This document shows, one piece after another, positions 58,550 through 64,000 of a stretch of 64,000 nt of DNA. The stretch's first letter is position 1, and each line of letters starts with the position of its first letter. This DNA is from Eonycteris spelaea (Eukaryota > Chordata > Mammalia > Chiroptera > Pteropodidae), in assembly GCA_003508835.1 (NCBI GenBank), contig PUFA01000081.1:7192001-7256000 (forward strand), in the 5' to 3' direction. Both the position numbers and the translations under genes were made by a program. A model generated the notes under the pieces. That model ran no database searches, was not told the DNA's origin, and was given only the letters and a program-made list of their open reading frames with translations.

Positions 58550-60150
58550 TTTGTTCCTCTGTATGTAATATGTCTTTTTTTGGCTGCTTATATGATTTAA
58601 AAATTTTCAGCAATTTTATTATGGGGTGTGTGTGTGTGTAAGTGTTTATTCTGCTGTGGTTCTCTAATTTTCTTGCGTCTGTAGTATTATAGTTTTAATC
58701 CAATTTGGAAAAATTTTGGCTGTTGTTTCATCAAATATTTTTTGTCTCCCTACCCTCTTTTGTTCCTCCTGGGGACTCCAATTTATATATGTTTTAGGTT
58801 ATTTAATATTGTCCCACAGGTCACAATTGCTTGTTTTGTTTTGTTTTTTAGTCCCCTTCTATGTCTGTTTGTGTAGTTTATTTTGCTGTCCTTAGACTTT
58901 ATGATCTTGCTCACTATAGTGTCTAATTTGTTTTTACTCCCATCCAGTGTTATTTTTCATTTCAGGTATTAAAATTTTCATTTCTAGAAATTCCATTTGC
59001 AACTTTTATCTCTCATTTTTCTCATGTTCATTTTATGTTCTTGAACACTTTTATAATGGATATTTTTTAAGGTCCTTATCTGCTAATTCCATGGCCTCAT
59101 TTCTGGGTCTGTGTCTATTAAATTTTTTTTCTCTCCTGGCTATGGGTAATATTTTCCTGCTTCTTTGTATGCCAGCGATTTTGGATTGGCTTCAATACTG
59201 TGAATTTTAAGTAGTCAAGTAAATTTTGTTATTCCTTTAGAGTGTTGGGCTTTGATTTGGTTAGATCCTTTTAAGATCTGGAGCAGCCTTTTCTCTAGAC
59301 TTAATTTAAGATTAAGGCATGATCTTTCTTGGGACTTTACTCGATACCGTAGATGGAAGTTGTTGCACTCTAGTTTCTGGGAAAATGAACTATTCCCACT
59401 CCTCTGTGAATTTCCAGGAATTGTTTGGTCTGTTGCTCTCCGGTCATGAAGTGTTTCACCCTCTATATATGCAGGTGAGTCCTTGGTCAGAGACTCTGAG
59501 ACCTTTTCGCAGATCTCTCTCTGAGCATCTCCCTCTTCTCCAGTACTCTTCCCCGAAGTTCTAGTCTAGCCTTCCTGAGCTCTGATCTGTCTCTGCGACT
59601 CAAGTGAGACTACTGCATTGTCTCCCTGCCCTTTGGCTTGGAAACTGCCTCTAGGCAGCAAGCAGGGGCCATTGTGGTGCTCCCCTCACTTGTTCCCTTC
59701 TTCCACCTGCTGTCCTATGTCTGAAAGCTGCTGTTTCATGTACTTTGTGTGGTTTTCTAGTTATTTACAGTATGAGGGAAACTCAGAGTTATTAATCCTT
59801 CATGTGCAGAAGTGGAAAATCTCCCTTGTAGTCTTTCTGAACTCATATAAAAATGAAAGCCTGTAAAACTTCTAGTTTTGACAGCTGTTCTCATTGGCTT
59901 GCCGAGGTTTTTTTTAGAATTGAGTATTTGATGGTAATTCTTTGGTTATCTGGTTCAAAAGATCATAAATACTACCCCTCTTTTTCCCTATGCCTGTCCC
60001 AAACTAGTTATGGCTCTGAATTGTGTGGCCCTGCTACTTTATATTCAGTGGTTGGAGGGACCACCTTAATGTTATCTGGGGGTTTCTTTTGCTATGCTAG
60101 TTGCTTTGTTTTTGTGAAAGAAATAAAAATTATTGTGGTAGCTACTGCCA
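58550..60150 (-). mobile_element. L1 5' part continued (minus)
   Basis: L1-type wording continues right of the Tigger element ('attgtcccacaggtcacaat', 'ccatggcctcatttctgggt', 'tctctcctggctatgggta'). No intact ORF. Confidence 0.65.
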
Positions 60151-61680
60151 TCCTGCCCTAACCAGAACTTTCTATATCTTTTATAGTCATCTCATCTTGG
60201 GGTGGCAACTGCCCTGTAATATTGACATAGTATTTCCACTTAGCCTATTTTGTAGTAACAAATTTTGGGGATTTTCCTGACCTCAGGAATGGCTAATGTG
60301 TTACTACCACTCTAAGTATAAACTGTTCTGGTGGTAATTTTATTTAACTCCAGATTATCTTAACTGACCCTTGGTGACATAAGCTACAAATCGAGCATAT
60401 GGCCAGGAGCCCACTGACCTATTGCCAACCCAGTGTATGACATAGGACTCGGTCCCTTCTCATCCATTTGACAGTAGCAGATACCATCAGGAAGACCAGG
60501 ACTGCCTTGGGGTGCGCAGAGCTAATTAGGGAAGGCAGACATGTATGCAGAGCTAACTAGAATTCAGTATGGTCTACAACCACTGAGAAATGTAAGCACA
60601 AGTGCTTGTTGGGCCTTTCTTTTGTGAACAGCAGAAGAAAACAGCAGTTTTCATATTCTCCAAGGACTTGGATTTTGCAGAATAACTTGGGGAGGCTGAG
60701 TGGGCTGGGGCATGGCCTGTCTTCCCTTTAACCAAAATAATTCTACCTTTTCCCAGTTTGTCTTATCTAAGATTTCAAAATGGGTTTTGCTGCTCAGAAA
60801 CAAAGGATGAGGAGCAGGGGGAATAGGAGTCCACACTTACTGTGTACATAGTCTCCTGAGGGTGAGTGGCTTGATCTTTTATTTAAGTATATTCATATAA
60901 AAGTCTGTTGTGATCACTACCCCTAGATTACAGCCGAGGAGCCTCTACACCCCTGATTCTACGTTGAGAGTTCTAACTTTGGAGTTGAAATGGATCAAGA
61001 CTCACATACCGGCTTTATCTCATCTGACAGTGGACAACCTTGGGCAGGTCTCTCACTTTCTGTGCCAGTTCTTCAGTAAACTGGGGACATATACCTACAG
61101 GTTTGTTGTGCTGCTTGATGTGTGTACTGCCAGCTCACAGCAGGTCCTAGTAATGGTAGTTATTATTGTGACTACTGATTTAGGTGAGGGTCTCAGGACC
61201 TCTGCTGAGAGGTGATACTTGATTCAGGGTCTTTTAGGACCCTTCCATCACAGGCCCCTCTGATCACTGATAGGGTCAGTAAACAAAATGAATCATGTCC
61301 TCTTTTTCTGGCCAGTCTCTAGTATTGCTATTTGGTTAATACCACTGCACTTGATTGGTCACCATGTGCATTAGCTCAATTGAGTCTTGTGACCATTCTG
61401 TAGTGCAGACTTTGTTAGTCTTTCTACAGAAGAGGATGTGTGCTCAGGATAGTAGCAGAGCAGGGTTACAGTCCTTGTAACTGAAAACCAGGCCTAACAC
61501 TCCTTTTACAGTGTTTTTGTACAGTACCTTCTGTATAAACTATCACAAGGATGCACAATGACAGACCAGCTTTGTAGGTGGGGTTTTGCCAGCCCAACAG
61601 GCTAATGTTCTAGTACAGTGACCAACAAGAGTCAAAATGAACTTTTTTAGGGAGGCTAATTAATTAGGGAGAATTATAAA
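60151..61680. other. Intergenic between L1 block and SEC13
   Basis: MIR-like sequence at about 60930-61150 and 61370-61450. No gene is recognised. This is the region downstream of the SEC13 3' end. Confidence 0.6.
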
Positions 61681-61685
61681 CAATG

Positions 61686-62004
61686 TTTAATTACTTTGGA
61701 AACAATCCCCCCCCCCCGATAATGCCTGAACCCAAAAAGTACATAAAAATGGCCAAAAATATTTTAAAATAATAGATTTGAAGATCATTTGTAGTTTTTT
61801 TCCTTGAGTGCTTTCAGCCAGACAGTGGATTAGAAACCATATCAAATCATGTCAAGGCAGATGATCGATCTGGTTGCAGTTTTAACTACTCCTGGGAAAG
61901 TTATCTTGGAGTTGAGAACTCTTCCTAGCAGGTGTTTGGTCAGTTGGTCCAGGAAGGGGCAGTCCGGGAGTCTGCAGATGAGGAGCCGGGCCCCACCTGT
62001 CTTG
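61686..62004 (-). other. SEC13: SEC13 3' UTR (tentative)
   Basis: The first plausible hexamer downstream of the stop on the minus strand is ATTAAA (TTTAAT at 61686-61691). No canonical AATAAA is seen before it. The end is therefore tentative. Confidence 0.45.
61707..61717. repeat. C11 mononucleotide run
   Basis: Eleven consecutive C just beyond the putative SEC13 poly(A) signal. Such a run is liable to length error. Confidence 0.9.
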
Positions 62005-62117
62005 TCACTGCTCATTCTGCTGGCCCTCTGTGACTGAAGTGGACACGGAACCCTGGCCCTTGTTGACATCACTGATGCACACCACTGTCCGTCGACTGAC
62101 TCCTTCCACAGGGTTAC
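62005..62117 (-). CDS. SEC13: SEC13 last coding exon (one-base frame break)
   Basis: SEC13 is a WD40 beta-propeller protein of the COPII outer coat (with SEC31) and of the Nup107 nuclear-pore subcomplex. Only the last exon is in the window. The acceptor is gctggcttgcag on the minus strand, then VTLWKESVDGQW, the last WD40 blade strand. At 62081-62083 one G of the expected GGG after TGG is missing, so as written the frame shifts to CASVMSTR. In the other frame the expected tail follows at once: VCISDVNKGQGSVSTSVTEG then QQNEQ and TGA (62007-62005). Length is 113 nt where 114 fit the family. The intact splice site and near-perfect tail argue against a pseudogene; a consensus indel error is likelier. 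The remaining exons lie to the right, beyond the window. Confidence 0.94.
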
Positions 62118-62321
62118 CTGCAAGCCAGCACACACACAGCCTATTACAGGTCAGCACCCCTTCCCTCTGCTCTCATCTCAGTGGGTCTCCTAATGAGGGC
62201 CACAACCCCCATCAGGAACCATGGCTCATATCGTTGTGGGTAAACAGAGCACTTATCTTGGTTCCCTGACCAAAATCCCATCAAAACAGAAGAAGAAAAT
62301 TGACACAGTTAAAAAAGGAAA

Positions 62322-64000
62322 GTGACATCACCAAGATGGTGACAGGGGTAGTTCCTAATTTTACTCCTACTAAAAAAAACTGTTCATGGATAAGACACCA
62401 GTGAGAGAAACCTAGAACACAGGAGTGAGGCTGAAGTACCCCCTGTGCCAGAGACCAGGACAGACTGCCTTAAAAGGATAAGAGGAATGGCTAACTTCAC
62501 CACTCTTGCCCTAGGATAGTACAGTACCATGCTGAACTTAGTTTCTCTGGAGGCGAAAAAAATGCCCAGGGGTGACATATAGCACCCCTAGAATTGGAGG
62601 TCATCATTTTACAGGAGCCCCTAGTCTGGTTTTGCCACATGGGGATACCAGGTGAACCTGTGGGGCTCAACCACTGGGAATCCGTGACAGAAAAGGTGGA
62701 GGTGCTTCTAAAAACCAGCTCTTAGCAGACCTAGTTCTTACCTGTGGAGTCCAACTAGTGGTTCTAACCAGTGGCTTTGCTCATCTGTAGAATTAAGTCA
62801 AGGGTACAGATCTAATTCAGGTCCCCAAATGAGGAATTTTGTCCACCCTGGTGCATGGGCCATAAGAGCTGATTTATATCCCCTTCTGCTGCAGTGCGGC
62901 CCCTGCAGGAAGGGCAAGAACGACTGGAACCTGCATGTTCCACCAACTCCATAGCTGAGAGGAAGGCGGGGTGGGCAGAGCTGATTGCCTCTAGAGCAGA
63001 GGCAGTGGGCCCTGTCTGGCCAGGGAACTTGGGGCAAAAATGATCTGTGTCAAAGCCATAGACAAGAGCATTTGTGGCCTTAGAGCTACTTTTCCTGTTG
63101 AACCCAGGACAAAAAATTTGTAACCGCACATATTGCTGAATGCAGCCTTCAGACCACCTGACCACAGAACCTTACCAGGACACACACGAAGATGCATATC
63201 CTATCCAACAGTCCTGCTTATTTACAGAGGCACTGGAACGGAAAGCACAGCCCATGGCTTTCCTGTCTATAGAGCAAAACCAGTGGTTTTACCTGACCAA
63301 GATATTTAGTACACATTCTTGTCTGATTGGAGTCCCCGGATGAGCTCTAGGTTGCCGTCCCATTGCCTAACCAGGGCAGGGAAGCTAACTTACAGCCCTA
63401 CCTACTGCTGAGTAGAGCAGGAGTCGCCAGCCTCCAGGCCATAGACTGGTACCAGTCTGTGGCCTTTAGGAATTGGGCCGCACAGTAGGAGGTGAGCAGC
63501 AGGCAAGTGAGCAAAGCTTCATCTGTATTTGTAGCCGTTCCCCTTAGATCATTAGGCACGGGAGTCTCATAGGCGCACTGGTCCCTGGTGCAAAAAAATT
63601 GGGGACTGCTAGAGTAGAGGGTCCAGTCTCGACTATCTAGTAAGCCTGATCAGAGAATTCAGGCAATCGTGAAATGAAGGCCATTCTACAGACTCACTTG
63701 GGGAGGGAAACAAGACAGCAGTCCTATCCAGCCAGCTCTTCTCAGCCAGTAGCACCCCACCTTCTCTGAGCTCAAACAAGTGCCTCACCAAGCCCCACCT
63801 GCCCAAGGACATCACCAGCAGACACATACAGAAACCTAAACTGAGCTGGCTGGTGAAGAACTGTCTCTGCAAAAGTGAATCTGTAAAGTCTGGAAGAGGA
63901 GACCATTTACTCCAGTGTGTAGACACCAACATAAGATGGCAGGGATCATGAAAGATCAGGTAAATATGAGACCACCAAAGGAAACTAGTAAATCTTTAGT
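62322..64000 (+). mobile_element. L1 5' region in SEC13 intron, antisense to the gene
   Basis: It begins GTGACATCACCAAGATGGTG like an L1 5' UTR and reaches the ORF1-proximal wording 'gtgtgtagacaccaacataa' and 'agaccaccaaaggaaactag' before the window ends. It is interrupted by a hAT element at 63418-63611. Confidence 0.75.
63418..63611 (+). mobile_element. Non-autonomous hAT element, MER30-like, with perfect 8-bp target duplication
   Basis: It starts CAGGAGTCGCCAGCCTCCAG and ends TTGGGGACTGCTA. The 8-bp direct repeat gagtagag lies at 63410-63417 and 63612-63619. The internal stretch 'gcaaagcttcatctgtattt' matches the reverse complement of the copy at 25706-25930. 194 bp, no coding capacity. 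Confidence 0.9.

Noticed and set aside
61842..62135. 97-codon minus-strand frame as a novel protein
   Set aside because: It is the SEC13 last exon read through an indel into the wrong frame; the correct SEC13 tail is present in the neighbouring frame.
1..64000. CRISPR array, operon, phage or other prokaryotic system
   Set aside because: All coding sequence is spliced and vertebrate. The regular repeats seen (for example 13861-14095) have no spacer structure.
62118..64000. Second-to-last SEC13 exon within the window
   Set aside because: I looked for the WD40 segment preceding VTLWKE on the minus strand and found only L1 and hAT sequence.

Overview
The window is nuclear DNA from a placental mammal. 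Spliced vertebrate genes with GT-AG introns, ancient MIR/L2 repeats, L1 blocks and one CpG island show this. The gene order IRAK2 > TATDN2 (both +) then GHRL < SEC13 (both -) is the order I know from human 3p25.3, so this is the orthologous locus. No Alu is present, so it is not a primate. The L1 5' and 3' ends look laurasiatherian. I see no young tRNA-derived SINE in 64 kb, but there is a retroposed 5S-rRNA-like unit. 5S-derived SINEs are known from Old World fruit bats, so a bat, possibly a pteropodid, is my best guess (inference only).

Layout: 1-10260 holds the last four coding exons of IRAK2 and its 3' UTR. 10260-13190 is repeat-filled spacer (RTE-type and L1 fragments). 13190-14100 is a CpG island followed by an unusual 19-20 nt tandem array, upstream of TATDN2. 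14267-33300 carries the six coding exons of TATDN2, with a long 3' UTR to about 36200. 39205-44380 is the complete ghrelin/obestatin gene (GHRL) on the minus strand with its TATA box. 44400-61600 is intergenic, dominated from about 49600 by L1 sequence carrying a nested Tigger-like element. 61690-62117 is the last exon of SEC13 on the minus strand, and 62118-64000 is SEC13 intron filled by an L1 5' region that itself carries a hAT insertion.

The four genes are neighbours by descent and not a functional unit: innate immune signalling (IRAK2), a TatD-family nuclease (TATDN2), a stomach peptide hormone (GHRL) and a COPII/nuclear-pore coat protein (SEC13).

The main caution is that three of the four genes each have exactly one base missing from a short C/G run in coding sequence (TATDN2 at 14370-14373, GHRL at 40216-40219, SEC13 near 62081-62083). 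SEC13 is essential and everything else about the exons is intact, so these most probably are consensus indel errors and not real mutations. Other notable points are the tandem array before TATDN2, loss of the obestatin amidation signal (independent of the frameshift), a NAGNAG acceptor for des-Gln14 ghrelin, the 5S-derived retroposon, and two copies of a MER30-like hAT element in a non-primate.
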